Shown here: one piece after another, positions 1 through 8,790 of the stretch
Layout: every line of letters starts with the position of its first letter
How positions within the stretch are numbered: the first letter of the stretch is position 1
NCBI GenBank assembly: GCA_946415365.1
Contig: CAMKSE010000008.1
Span: forward strand, 111,039 to 175,038
Origin: an uncultured Prevotellaceae bacterium
Lineage (GTDB): Bacteria > Bacteroidota > Bacteroidia > Bacteroidales > Bacteroidaceae
Direction of reading: 5' to 3'
DNA: 64,000 nt
Position numbers and translations under genes: made by a program
The notes under the pieces: generated by a model
The model's input: only the letters and a program-made list of their open reading frames with translations
Told to the model about the DNA's origin: nothing
Databases searched by the model: none

Positions 1-419
1 AGCGTGGCAAACAGCTGTTCAACGAGATTGGCTGTGCCTCGTGCCACCGTGCCAAATGGACCACAGGCCCTGATGACTATTGGGCACCTTCGCCCATCGT
101 CAGCAACAACCTGAGTCTGCCGCGCTATCCGAATCAGGTCATCTACCCCTATACCGACATGATCCAGCACCGCCTTTACATGAAGAATGGCATCCATGGC
201 TCTTGGTGTCGCACCACGCCATTGTGGGGCCGTGGTCTCTCACGTATCAATACCGGTGCCGAGGATCGTCTGCACGACTGTCGTGCCCGAAACGAGATTG
301 AGGCCATCATGTGGCACGCCTATTCCAAGAAAAGCGATGCCTATCGATCCACAGAGAAGTTCTTCTATCTGCCGAAAGCCGACCGTGATGCCATCGTCAA
401 GTTCTTGCAGAGCATCTGA
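1..419 (+). CDS. di-heme oxidoreductase (DUF1111 family), C-terminal part
   Basis: The gene is open at the left edge; the frame starting at base 3 gives the last 138 residues. A c-type heme site CASCH lies at bases 33-47. Downstream come RTTPLWGRGL, RLHDCRAR and EAIMWHAYSKKSDAYR, the pattern of the second half of the DUF1111 di-heme oxidoreductase (putative thiol oxidoreductase or peroxidase) family, expected in the periplasm. The family usually reads HDGRA where this protein has HDCRA. The stop overlaps the next start (ATGA at 419), so the two are probably co-transcribed, and the cytochrome c maturation genes beside it could serve it. The substrate is unknown. Confidence 0.8.
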   Translation, partial: RGKQLFNEIGCASCHRAKWTTGPDDYWAPSPIVSNNLSLPRYPNQVIYPYTDMIQHRLYMKNGIHGSWCRTTPLWGRGLSRINTGAEDRLHDCRARNEIEAIMWHAYSKKSDAYRSTEKFFYLPKADRDAIVKFLQSI

Positions 420-970
420 TGTCGAAACAAATCGCACCCTATCTGTTGATGCTGGCCCTGCTTCTGGCGGGGTCAGCATCAACGATGGCAGCACCAGGCG
501 TCCTGCCACAGGCGCAGGCCGCACACTTCTGTCGGCTCTTGATCAACGACGGTGAGGGCATCATGCCCTTGGGCGTCCATGCCCGAAGGGTGGTCGAGCC
601 GCGCGACAGTCTCTCCAGTGAACAGATCTTCGTTGAATACCTGTTGCGCGATAACAACTGGCAGTCGTTGCGTCTCTTTCCGCATCGTCAGGACGACGGC
701 AGCGTCGTGTGGTATGCTTCGGCAGAAGAACTGCCAGCATCCTTGGGCATCGAGCACCAGAAATACATCCGAGAGGTTTTCCCCCGTCTGATCGCTGAGG
801 CAGAGGCCGGAAACTGGAAGACCGTCGATGCCTACATCGACCGCATGATGGAATACCAGTGTCAGTTTGGCGGAAGCAAACTGTCCTCATCCACCTCTTC
901 CAATACCGTGATTATCGCTGTCCTTATCCTCCTATTATGTGGAGTCGTTATGGCCATCAGGTCAGGGTAG
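419..970 (+). CDS. periplasmic domain protein resembling the middle part of fused CcsBA cytochrome c synthases
   Basis: 183 residues. An N-terminal signal sequence (YLLMLALLLAGSAS, then AAPG) exports it, and a single membrane segment (NTVIIAVLILLLCGVVMAI) sits at the C-terminus, leaving a soluble periplasmic domain of roughly 130 residues. The stretch AAHFCRLLINDGEGIMPLGVHARRV, then EQIFVEYLL and W-rich segments, resembles the periplasmic region between the ResB and CcsA halves of the large fused cytochrome c biogenesis proteins of Bacteroidetes and epsilonproteobacteria ('AxHFgxLxVQDxxGRxxPxxT'). That family link is from memory and unverified. The start overlaps the upstream stop. Two cysteines (in HFCRL and YQCQF) are notable. 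A hypothetical membrane-anchored protein is the fallback call. Confidence 0.6.
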   Translation: MSKQIAPYLLMLALLLAGSASTMAAPGVLPQAQAAHFCRLLINDGEGIMPLGVHARRVVEPRDSLSSEQIFVEYLLRDNNWQSLRLFPHRQDDGSVVWYASAEELPASLGIEHQKYIREVFPRLIAEAEAGNWKTVDAYIDRMMEYQCQFGGSKLSSSTSSNTVIIAVLILLLCGVVMAIRSG

Positions 971-1046
971 GTGGTCTGACGTATGGCCGTAATTCTAATC
1001 TTTTTAACCTTTTTAATCTGTTTTATGCTGCAAAGATACATAATAT

Positions 1047-1078
1047 TTTGGTAACTTGAAAGTTTTTTTGTACCTTTG
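1047..1078 (+). promoter_or_regulatory. Bacteroidetes-type promoter for the resB-ccsA pair
   Basis: TTTG at 1047-1050 and TACCTTTG at 1071-1078 are separated by 20 bases, matching the -33/-7 consensus of the Bacteroidetes primary sigma factor. Transcription would start about 14 bases before the ATG at 1096. Confidence 0.75.
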
Positions 1079-1095
1079 CGGCGAAACTAGCGATT

Positions 1096-1947
1096 ATGTG
1101 GATAAAACCTTGGACGATAAAAGAAGGTTTTCTTATCGGAGGTGGCCTCTTTTTTGCAGGACTGATGCTGGAGTTGTGTGTCGGTCCTGTGGACTGGAGT
1201 GCTTTTCGTTGGCCTGTCAACGGGTTTTTGTTTGGTGGTTTCCTGACGCTCATAGTCCTCTTCTATTTGCTGCGAAAGAAGGTGTACGGCTTTCTGTTCA
1301 TCAGTACTTACAAGGCCGCAATACCTGCACTGGTTTATGCCATTGCGTTAACCATCGTCATGGGACTGACGCGACAGACGGCTGACGGTAGGTGGCTGAA
1401 TAACATGCTGTCGTTTTGGCCTTTCGTGCTCATTTACGTTTATATGGCGGTTATTCTGGGACTGGTCGTACTGCGGCGGCCGAAAAGCTGGGCGACGCTC
1501 TCTCATCTGGGACTCTTTCTCGCCATGACTACCGCAACGCTGGGCAATGCCGACGTACAGCGACTGAAAATGTTAACGGTAAAGGATGAGCCGGAGTGGC
1601 GGGCATTGACTCCGCAGCAGCAGATAGTGGAACTGCCTATTGCCATCGAACTGAAAGAGTTTATCATGGAAACCTACGACGACGGTTCGCCCAAGCGCTT
1701 TGCTTCAGACATTCAGATTCTGACAAAGACGGGCAAAAATATCCGGACCAACGTGGAGGTGAATAAACCTGCGGAGGTGGACGGTTGGAAAATCTATCAG
1801 TATGGCTACGACACGGAGATGGGAGCCAAGAGCAGGATATCGATACTGGAGTTGGTGAGCGACCCGTGGTTGCCGTTGGTCTATACAGGCATCTATATGA
1901 TGCTGGGCGGTGCCGTGTGCATGTTTATGTTTGGGAGGAAGCGATGA
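1096..1947 (+). CDS. ResB-like cytochrome c biogenesis membrane protein
   Basis: 283 residues. Four membrane segments fill the first ~150 residues (LIGGGLFFAGLMLEL, GFLFGGFLTLIVLFYLL, AIPALVYAIALTIVMGL, FVLIYVYMAVILGLVVL), followed by a periplasmic domain with beta-rich segments (IELKEFIMETYDDGSPKRF, EVDGWKIYQYGYD) and a last membrane helix. This is the layout of short ResB/Ccs1 proteins of the system II cytochrome c assembly machinery, which hold apocytochrome and deliver heme with CcsA. The stop overlaps the ccsA start (ATGA at 1944-1947), so the two are translationally coupled. It is preceded by its own promoter. Confidence 0.75.
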   Translation: MWIKPWTIKEGFLIGGGLFFAGLMLELCVGPVDWSAFRWPVNGFLFGGFLTLIVLFYLLRKKVYGFLFISTYKAAIPALVYAIALTIVMGLTRQTADGRWLNNMLSFWPFVLIYVYMAVILGLVVLRRPKSWATLSHLGLFLAMTTATLGNADVQRLKMLTVKDEPEWRALTPQQQIVELPIAIELKEFIMETYDDGSPKRFASDIQILTKTGKNIRTNVEVNKPAEVDGWKIYQYGYDTEMGAKSRISILELVSDPWLPLVYTGIYMMLGGAVCMFMFGRKR

Positions 1948-2771
1948 TGACCTGGGACCATTTTATATATTTCGCGACGGCAGCAGTGTTGCTATGGGCA
2001 ACAGGGGCCTGGGCTGCCTGGAAGAATAGGGCAAGGATGGCGTATGCAATGACCATTCTGGGCCTATTGGTATTCTTTGGGTTTATCCTCTCCATGTGGG
2101 TATCGCTGGAGCGCCCCCCGCTCCGCACGATGGGTGAGACGAGGTTGTGGTATTCGCTGTTCCTACCTCTGGCAGGCATTACGGTCTACTCGCGCTGGAG
2201 GTACAAATGGATATTGTTGTTTACGACGGTCTTGTCGCTGGTATTTATCTGCGTGAATCTTTTCAAGCCGGAGATTCATTCGAAGACGCTGATGCCGGCG
2301 TTGCAGAGTGCGTGGTTTGCGCCCCATGTGATCGTGTATATGATGGCCTATGCCGTGCTTGGAGCCGCAACGGTGATGGCGTTGTATCTGTTGGTTAAAG
2401 GAGACAGGAGTCAGGAGACAGGAGTCAGGAGTCAGGAGACAGGAGACAGGAGGCGGGAGACAGAATATGAGATTACGGACAACCTGGTATATGTCGGTCT
2501 GGCCTTCATGACCATAGGCATGCTTTTCGGTGCTCTTTGGGCCAAAGAGGCCTGGGGGCATTACTGGTCGTGGGATCCCAAGGAGACTTGGGCGGCCATC
2601 ACCTGGTTCGCCTATCTGGTGTATGTGCATTACAGACAATTACCTACTCACAAACCGAAGCTTGCTTTGTGGGTGTTGATTGTCTCATTTGTATTGTTGC
2701 AGATGTGCTGGTGGGGCATTAATTACCTGCCTTCAGCCCAAGGCTCCAGCGTGCATGTGTATGGGGACTGA
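1944..2771 (+). CDS. ccsA: CcsA-like cytochrome c biogenesis protein
   Basis: About 275 residues from the ATG at 1944, which overlaps the resB stop; an earlier in-frame start at 1785 would lie inside resB. The tryptophan-rich heme-handling motif WAKEAWGHYWSWDPKETWA near residue 195 and several membrane helices identify the CcsA/CcmC family that presents heme for covalent attachment to cytochromes c. Between the helix ending LYLLVKG and EITDNLVYVG is an unusual hydrophilic loop of three 7-residue repeats (GDRSQET, GVRSQET, GDRRRET), encoded by a 7-base tandem repeat. The loop should not touch the heme site, so the protein is probably functional. Confidence 0.85.
   Translation: MMTWDHFIYFATAAVLLWATGAWAAWKNRARMAYAMTILGLLVFFGFILSMWVSLERPPLRTMGETRLWYSLFLPLAGITVYSRWRYKWILLFTTVLSLVFICVNLFKPEIHSKTLMPALQSAWFAPHVIVYMMAYAVLGAATVMALYLLVKGDRSQETGVRSQETGDRRRETEYEITDNLVYVGLAFMTIGMLFGALWAKEAWGHYWSWDPKETWAAITWFAYLVYVHYRQLPTHKPKLALWVLIVSFVLLQMCWWGINYLPSAQGSSVHVYGD
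2399..2461 (+). repeat. in-frame 7-base tandem repeat (9 units) inside ccsA
   Basis: Nine consecutive copies of AGGAGWC (AGGAGAC, AGGAGTC, ... AGGAGGC, GGGAGAC) fill exactly 63 bases. Because 63 is divisible by 3 the frame is kept, and the 7-base unit read in three frames gives a 7-residue repeat in a loop of CcsA. Confidence 0.95.
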
Positions 2772-2834
2772 AGATGATAGAGATATTCAAAGAAGATAGA
2801 GAAAGTTAGAAGTAGCTAAGAAGTTAAGAAGGTG

Positions 2835-3935
2835 ATGGGAAAAGGGATTTTTTTGACAGCGTTGGCTGCAGGTTTCGGAATATTGCTGGTCACGTCGTGC
2901 GGTGAGGAGAAGCAGCGGAAGCAGGATGGTGCTCAATACCAGACGATGGTGGTGAGCCGGAAGGACGTGACGCTAGAGCGTCAATACAGTGGAAGAATGA
3001 CTGGTCGTCAAATTGTGGAGGTACGCCCTCAGGTGTCGGGCTGCATCACACGTATCCTGACGGAGGAAGGCAAGGCTGTCAGCAAGGGACAGACGTTGTT
3101 CGTGATAGATCAGGTGCCTTACCGTGCAGCGCTGGAGGTGGCTGTGGCTGCCCGCAAGAGTGCGGAGGCAAGGCTCGCCACGGCGCGTATGAACTACGAG
3201 AACGAGGCTCGGCTGCAGAATGAACATGTGGTGGGCGATGTCTCGGTACAGTCGATGCACAATGCCCTGCTTGAGGCAGAGGCGGCATTGGCACAGGCCA
3301 AAGCACAGGAGGTGAACGCACGCAATAATCTGAGTTATACCGAAGTGAAAAGTCCTGTCAGCGGCGTGGCGTCGATGATTCCCTGGCATGTGGGATCACT
3401 CGTCAGCAGCACCATCAGTGAGCCGCTGGTGACGGTAGCTGACGACTCGGAGATGTATGTCTACTTTAGCATCAATGAGAAGCAGACACTTGATCTCATC
3501 TCGCAATATGGCTCTATCAACGAGTTTATTGCGAAGGCTCCGGCAGTCGGTCTTCGCCTGAGCAACGGACAGGAGTACGAACAGAAAGGACGCATCAGTG
3601 CCGTCAGCGGAACAGTTGATGCACAGACAGGAGCCGTCACGCTGCGTGCCACCTTCCCCAACGCGAAGGGTCTGCTGCACCATGGGGGCAGCTGCACCGT
3701 GATTGTTCCTAATCACCGTCGGCAATGCATCGTTATTCCTCAGGAGGCTACCTACGAACTGCAGAACCGTATGTTTGTGTATCGTGTCGTCGATGGCAAG
3801 ACGAAAGCGACGGCTGTTACTCTGATGCCGCAGAACAACGGTCGTGAATATGTCGTGGAACAGGGTATCAGCGAGGGGGACACCATCATTGCCGAAGGTG
3901 CAGGACTGCTGAGAGAGGGGATAGAAGTAAAGTAG
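2835..3935 (+). CDS. RND efflux periplasmic adaptor (membrane fusion lipoprotein)
   Basis: 366 residues from the ATG at 2835 (a GTG lies directly before it). The N-terminus is a lipoprotein signal (FGILLVTSCGEE), so it is probably lipid-anchored in the periplasm. Family features follow in order: the first lipoyl half (VSGCITRILTEEGKAVSKGQTLFVID), an alpha-helical hairpin (residues ~90-150, KSAEARLATARMNYENEARLQ, LLEAEAALAQAKAQEV), the second lipoyl half (YTEVKSPVSGVASM), then beta-barrel and membrane-proximal domains. It couples the inner-membrane pump encoded 21 bases downstream to an outer-membrane channel; no TolC-type gene is adjacent. Substrates cannot be read from sequence. Confidence 0.9.
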   Translation: MGKGIFLTALAAGFGILLVTSCGEEKQRKQDGAQYQTMVVSRKDVTLERQYSGRMTGRQIVEVRPQVSGCITRILTEEGKAVSKGQTLFVIDQVPYRAALEVAVAARKSAEARLATARMNYENEARLQNEHVVGDVSVQSMHNALLEAEAALAQAKAQEVNARNNLSYTEVKSPVSGVASMIPWHVGSLVSSTISEPLVTVADDSEMYVYFSINEKQTLDLISQYGSINEFIAKAPAVGLRLSNGQEYEQKGRISAVSGTVDAQTGAVTLRATFPNAKGLLHHGGSCTVIVPNHRRQCIVIPQEATYELQNRMFVYRVVDGKTKATAVTLMPQNNGREYVVEQGISEGDTIIAEGAGLLREGIEVK

Positions 3936-3942
3936 TTAAGAA
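3925..3942 (+). repeat. 18-base purine-rich spacer word shared with 32035-32052
   Basis: AAGTAAAGTAGTTAAGAA covers the end of the adaptor gene and the spacer before the pump start at 3957. The identical 18 bases occur on the minus strand at 32035-32052, also just upstream of a start codon. The spacer at 2772-2834 carries related TTAAGAAG words. Confidence 0.8.
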
Positions 3943-3956
3943 GATAGAAGTAGTTA

Positions 3957-6900
3957 ATGAACGTCAGGACTTTTATAGACAGGCCGATACTGTCAGGGGT
4001 AATCAGCGTGCTGATGGTGCTAGTGGGCATCATCGGACTGAGCCGATTGGCATTGGAGCAATTCCCAGAGATTGCACCACCTACCGTCCGTATCATGGCA
4101 TCATATACAGGTGCCAATGCTGAGACAGTGCAGAAGAGCGTCGTCGTACCTCTTGAGGAGGCCATCAATGGTGTGGAGGGCATGATGTACATGACCTCGA
4201 CGGCCTCAAACAACGGTACTGCCTCTATCGGCATTTTCTTCCGTCAGGGTACAGACCCCAATATGGCAATGGTGAATGTACAGAATCGGGCTGCCACTGT
4301 GCAGGGCCGATTGCCGAGTGACGTGGTGAAGAGCGGTCTCACAGTGCGCAAGCGCCAGACGTCTAACATTAAACAGATTGCCGTCTATAGCCCAGACAGC
4401 ACCTTCGATCGTTCGTTTTTGGCCAACTATACGAAGATCAACATCGAGCCGCGCCTGAGCCGTATACCCGGTGTGGGCGAGGTGAACGTGATGGGTGCAG
4501 ACTACAGTATGCGTATCTGGCTCGACCCGTTGAAGATGGCGCGCTATGGACTGACCCCCGCCGACGTAACTCAGGTGCTCAACGAGCAGAACGTCGAGGT
4601 GGCTACGGGAACGCTGGGTGCTGAGAGCAAGAACACGTTTCAGTATGTGCTGAAATACCGGGGCCGTTACGAGGAAGAACAGGAGTACGAGAACCTTGTC
4701 ATCCGTTCACTGCCTGACGGCGACGTGCTGCGTATTGGCGATATCGCCCGTGTGGAACTCGGTTCGCAGAATTATAATATAATAGGTGAGACCAACGGTA
4801 GTCCGGGCATTAACATCAGTATTAACCAGGTAGCAGGTTCGAATGCCAACGAAATCATCAAGCAGATTGACCGTGAAGTGGAGGAGATACGCGGATCATT
4901 ACCACCGGGCATTGTCATCGAGGACTTGGAGAGTAAAAAGGACTTCCTTGATGCATCGATAGCCAGTGTGGTGGAGACGTTGCTCGAAGCTTTGTTGCTG
5001 GTCATCCTCGTGGTATGGCTGTTCCTTGGCAGCTGGCGTGCCACCGTCATTCCAGCCATCGCCATCGTCGTGTCCCTGATTGCCACCCTGGCCGTCATCT
5101 ATGCCATCGGCTTCTCGTTGAACATGCTGACACTCTTCGCCCTCGTATTGGTTATCGGCACGGTGGTGGATGATGCCATCGTCGTGGTAGAGGCGGTGCA
5201 AGCGAGGTTGGAAAATAAAGACGGGACATCAGACTCTAAACTTCTGACTGAGCAAGCTATGCACAGCATAACGTCGGCACTCATTACCACCACACTTGTG
5301 TTCATGGCTGTTTTTGTGCCAGTCTGTTTTATCGGTGGTGTCACGGGAACCTTTTATACGCAGTTCGGTCTCACGATGGCCATCGCCGTAGCCATCTCGC
5401 TGTTCAATGCCCTGACCCTCTCGCCAGCACTCTCGGCTATCATCATGAAAGACCAGCCACCGACACGTTTCCATGCACGTTTCAACGCTATCTTCATGTC
5501 GCTGTCAGGACGATACAAGCACGCTGTCACCGGCTTTATCAATCGCAAGGTCCTCGCTGCAGCCCTTGTCGTCGTTGCCATCCTCGTTCTGGGATGGATG
5601 ATGCGTACTACTCGTACCGGCCTCGTACCCAACGAGGATATGGGTACCGTATTTATCAATGTGCAGGCATCGCCGGGAAGCAGTCTGCAGCAGACCTATG
5701 GTATATTAAAAGAGGTGGAGGCCCGTATCAAAGACCTGCCGCAGTTACGTATCTATTCGCTTATTGCCGGTAACAGCAACAACTTTGAGCAGTCGTCGTC
5801 GAATGGTAACTTTACGCTGAAACTCAAAAAGTGGGGTGAGCGTAAGGGTAAAGGTGATGACGTGCAAAGCATCGTCGACGAGATATACCGTCGTACTGCT
5901 GACATTGCCAATGCGAGGATCCAGGTGAACACGCAAAATATGTTGCCGGGCTTTGGCCGTATCAACGGCTTTGAGATGCACGTACAGGACAAGCACGGCG
6001 GTACCATCAATGACCTCCTTGGATACACGAACAGATTGATTGCCGCACTGAACGAACGGCCGGAGATCAGTCGTGCCTACACCAACTTCTCGTTGAAGTA
6101 TCCGCAGTACCGTGTAGAAGTGGATGCAGCTCTATGTAAGCGTCGTGGTGTGTCTCCCAGTGACGTGCTGTCGGCCCTCAGCGGTTATGTTGGTGGCTTG
6201 TATGCCTCAAACTTCGTACGCTTCACCAAACTTTACCGCGTCATGGTGCAGGCTTCGCCGGAGTATCGTCTCGATACTGAGTCGCTGAACAATATCTTCG
6301 TGCGAACCAATAGTGGCGAGATGTCACCCATCGGACAGTATCTGACCCTGACGCGTGTCTATGGCTCTGAGACGCTCTCTCGCTTCAACCTTTTTCCCAG
6401 CATCAACGTTGGTGGTACGGCGGCCGAGGGCTATAGTAGTGGTCAGGCAATTAATGCCATCCGCGAGACAGCCGCAGAAGTATTGCCAGAAGGCTATGGT
6501 TATGAGTTTGGTGGTATGACCCGTGAAGAGGCATCGTCGCAGAACACCACCGCATTGGTCTTCGTACTCTGCATCGTGTTTATCTACCTCATCCTTTGCG
6601 CCCTTTATGAGAGTCTGTTCATTCCCCTTGCCGTCATCTTGAGCGTACCTTTCGGACTAGCTGGTTCCTTCCTCTTTGCCTGGATGTGGGGACTCGAGAA
6701 CAACATCTACATGCAGACGGGTCTTATCATGCTCATCGGCCTTTTGTCGAAGACAGCTATTCTGCTTACTGAGTATGCCACGACGCGTCGTCGTCAGGGC
6801 ATGGGTATCATCGAGGCAGCACTCGATGCTGCAGCAGTCCGTCTGCGTCCCATCTTGATGACCTCACTCACGATGGTCTTTGGTCTGTTGCCTCTCGCAC

Positions 6901-7046
6901 TCGCCACAGGTGTCGGCGCCAACGGCAATCATTCCCTCGGCGTGGGTACTATCGGTGGTATGGTTGTGGGTACTATCGCCCTGATTTTCATTGTCCCCGT
7001 CCTCTTTGTCATCTTCCAGACCATCGAAGAACGGTTTAAACGATAG
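3957..7046 (+). CDS. RND-family efflux pump (AcrB/HAE1 type)
   Basis: 1029 residues, the usual length of HAE1 pumps. The N-terminal helix (FIDRPILSGVISVLMVLVGIIGL), the porter segment GVEGMMYMTSTASNNGTASIGIFF, the charged pair region in helix 4 (VLVIGTVVDDAIVVVEAV) with the two adjacent Asp residues used for proton relay, and the second-half helices (YLILCALYESLFIPLAVILSVPFGLAG) identify an inner-membrane proton-driven exporter. It works with the adaptor directly upstream. The pump gene ends 5 bases from the convergent asnB stop. Drug, detergent or bile export are possible; none can be selected here. Confidence 0.93.
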   Translation: MNVRTFIDRPILSGVISVLMVLVGIIGLSRLALEQFPEIAPPTVRIMASYTGANAETVQKSVVVPLEEAINGVEGMMYMTSTASNNGTASIGIFFRQGTDPNMAMVNVQNRAATVQGRLPSDVVKSGLTVRKRQTSNIKQIAVYSPDSTFDRSFLANYTKINIEPRLSRIPGVGEVNVMGADYSMRIWLDPLKMARYGLTPADVTQVLNEQNVEVATGTLGAESKNTFQYVLKYRGRYEEEQEYENLVIRSLPDGDVLRIGDIARVELGSQNYNIIGETNGSPGINISINQVAGSNANEIIKQIDREVEEIRGSLPPGIVIEDLESKKDFLDASIASVVETLLEALLLVILVVWLFLGSWRATVIPAIAIVVSLIATLAVIYAIGFSLNMLTLFALVLVIGTVVDDAIVVVEAVQARLENKDGTSDSKLLTEQAMHSITSALITTTLVFMAVFVPVCFIGGVTGTFYTQFGLTMAIAVAISLFNALTLSPALSAIIMKDQPPTRFHARFNAIFMSLSGRYKHAVTGFINRKVLAAALVVVAILVLGWMMRTTRTGLVPNEDMGTVFINVQASPGSSLQQTYGILKEVEARIKDLPQLRIYSLIAGNSNNFEQSSSNGNFTLKLKKWGERKGKGDDVQSIVDEIYRRTADIANARIQVNTQNMLPGFGRINGFEMHVQDKHGGTINDLLGYTNRLIAALNERPEISRAYTNFSLKYPQYRVEVDAALCKRRGVSPSDVLSALSGYVGGLYASNFVRFTKLYRVMVQASPEYRLDTESLNNIFVRTNSGEMSPIGQYLTLTRVYGSETLSRFNLFPSINVGGTAAEGYSSGQAINAIRETAAEVLPEGYGYEFGGMTREEASSQNTTALVFVLCIVFIYLILCALYESLFIPLAVILSVPFGLAGSFLFAWMWGLENNIYMQTGLIMLIGLLSKTAILLTEYATTRRRQGMGIIEAALDAAAVRLRPILMTSLTMVFGLLPLALATGVGANGNHSLGVGTIGGMVVGTIALIFIVPVLFVIFQTIEERFKR

Positions 7047-7051
7047 AATAA

Positions 7052-8716
7052 TCAATAGGCTTGCTCATGCACACCTTTGACGGCACGGCCGGAAGGATCG
7101 TTCATGCCCTTGAAGGCGGCATCCCATTCGAGGGCGATGGCAGTAGAACAGGCGACGCTGGCTTCCGATGGGACGCTCTTGGCAGCAGAGTCAGATGGGA
7201 AGTGTTCAGCGAAGATGCTGCGATAGTAGTATTCTTCCTTGTTCTTTGGCGGATTGATGGGGAAACGCTCTGCAGCATGGGACATCTGCTCATCTGATAC
7301 AGCCTCAGCAGTGATTTGTTTGAGGGTGTCAATCCATGAATAGCCGACACCATCGCTGAACTGTTCCTTTTGTCGCCAGGCGACTTCTTTGGGCAGCATA
7401 TCGGCAAAGGCCTCGCGGACAATCTTCTTTTCCATCGTCGAACCTGGACACATCTTAGCCTCAGGGTTGGTGCGCATGGCGACATCGAGGAATTCCTTGT
7501 CGAGGAAAGGCACGCGACCCTCAACACCCCAAGCACTCAGACTCTTGTTGGCGCGCAGGCAATCGTACATGTATAGTTTGCCGAGTTTACGAACGGTCTC
7601 CTCATGAAAGTCTTTTGCCGTTGGTGCCTTATGAAAATAGAGGTAACCACCGAAAATCTCATCTGCGCCCTCGCCTGAGAGCACCATCTTGATACCCATC
7701 GACTTGATGACACGAGCCAACAAGTACATCGGCGTGGAGGCACGGACGGTGGTGACATCGTAGGTCTCGATGAAATAGATGACATCGCGGATGGCATCAA
7801 GACCTTCCTGAATGGTATAGTTGATCTCGTGGTGTACGGTGCCGATATGGTCGGCTACGAGTTTCGCCTTTGCCAAGTCAGGGGCACCTTTCAGGCCTAC
7901 GGCAAACGAGTGCAGACGGGGCCAGTAGGCTTTCGTCTTCGAGTCATCCTCGATACGCATCTCTGAGTATTTCTCAGCAATAGCAGAAATGACAGATGAA
8001 TCCAAACCACCGCTCAAAAGCACGCCATAAGGTACGTCTGACATCAACTGACGCTTCACGGCATCCTCTAATGCATCGTGGATGGCCTCAACAGAAGCAG
8101 GGTTATCCTTCACAGCATCATACTGCATCCAGTCGCGACGGTAGTACCATTTCTGACCTGGATCAACACTCCAATAATAGTGTCCTGGTTTAAATGGCTC
8201 GTAACGCTCGCACTGACCTTCGAGAGCCTTCAACTCAGAGGCTACATACACCGTGCCGTCGCTGTCGTATCCAATATAAAGAGGTATTACACCGATGGGG
8301 TCGCGGGCAATGAGGAACTCGTTGCGCTCTTCGTCGTAAAGCACAAAGGCAAAGATGCCACTCAGGTCTTCGAGGAAGTTGATACCCTTCTCGCGATAGA
8401 GGGCCAGAATCACTTCACAGTCAGAGCCTGTCTGGAACTCATACTGTCCGGCAAAACGACGGCGGATTTCCTGATGGTTATAGATCTCACCATTCACAGC
8501 CAAGACCTGCTTCTTATCAGGACTGTAAAGGGGCTGTCCGCCTGATTCTGGATCCACGATGCTCAGTCGCTCATGGGCGAGAATGGCGCTTCCACCACAA
8601 TAAATACCACTCCAGTCAGGTCCGCGATGACGGATCTTCTGACTCATCTTTAACGCTTTATCACGAAGAGCATGCGTCTGCTCCTTTACATTCAATATTG
8701 CTACGATTCCACACAT
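7052..8716 (-). CDS. asnB: asparagine synthase, glutamine-hydrolysing
   Basis: 554 residues, matching AsnB. It converts aspartate, glutamine and ATP to asparagine and glutamate. The initiator Met is followed by the catalytic Cys2 (MCGIVAILNV) of the class II glutaminase domain, with RHRGPDWSG and VNGEIYNHQEIR completing the site. The synthetase half carries the PP-loop SGGLDSSVISAI and the later LSGEGADEIFGGYLYFHKAP. It is the last gene of the minus-strand run pyrG, purF-like, carA, carB, asnB. The 74-base spacer from carB carries reiterated TTTCGTTAT words and no clear promoter, so read-through is likely. Confidence 0.96.
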   Translation of the reverse strand: MCGIVAILNVKEQTHALRDKALKMSQKIRHRGPDWSGIYCGGSAILAHERLSIVDPESGGQPLYSPDKKQVLAVNGEIYNHQEIRRRFAGQYEFQTGSDCEVILALYREKGINFLEDLSGIFAFVLYDEERNEFLIARDPIGVIPLYIGYDSDGTVYVASELKALEGQCERYEPFKPGHYYWSVDPGQKWYYRRDWMQYDAVKDNPASVEAIHDALEDAVKRQLMSDVPYGVLLSGGLDSSVISAIAEKYSEMRIEDDSKTKAYWPRLHSFAVGLKGAPDLAKAKLVADHIGTVHHEINYTIQEGLDAIRDVIYFIETYDVTTVRASTPMYLLARVIKSMGIKMVLSGEGADEIFGGYLYFHKAPTAKDFHEETVRKLGKLYMYDCLRANKSLSAWGVEGRVPFLDKEFLDVAMRTNPEAKMCPGSTMEKKIVREAFADMLPKEVAWRQKEQFSDGVGYSWIDTLKQITAEAVSDEQMSHAAERFPINPPKNKEEYYYRSIFAEHFPSDSAAKSVPSEASVACSTAIALEWDAAFKGMNDPSGRAVKGVHEQAY

Positions 8717-8755
8717 ATTCTTATTTATTTTTCAATTTGACAATTTTCGATTTGA

Positions 8756-8788
8756 CGTTATTTCGTTATATCGTTTTTACGTTATGAC
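8756..8788. repeat. dispersed 33-base repeat, copy A (at the truncated carB end)
   Basis: CGTTATTTCGTTATA and the following bases match 13466-13498 at 29 of 33 positions. This copy begins two bases beyond the carB stop codon. Confidence 0.8.
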
Positions 8789-8790
8789 GA

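Noticed and set aside
1031..1038. TATCTTTG-like box on the minus strand before resB
   Set aside because: No gene lies downstream on that strand except sequence antisense to the 419-970 gene; TAnnTTTG occurs by chance in AT-rich DNA.
2835..7046. Complete three-part efflux operon
   Set aside because: No outer-membrane factor gene follows; asnB converges 5 bases after the pump gene.
8717..8790. Possibility that carB continues after a frameshift or sequencing error
   Set aside because: The 74 bases to asnB contain stops in the continuing frame and are far too short for the missing ~500 residues.
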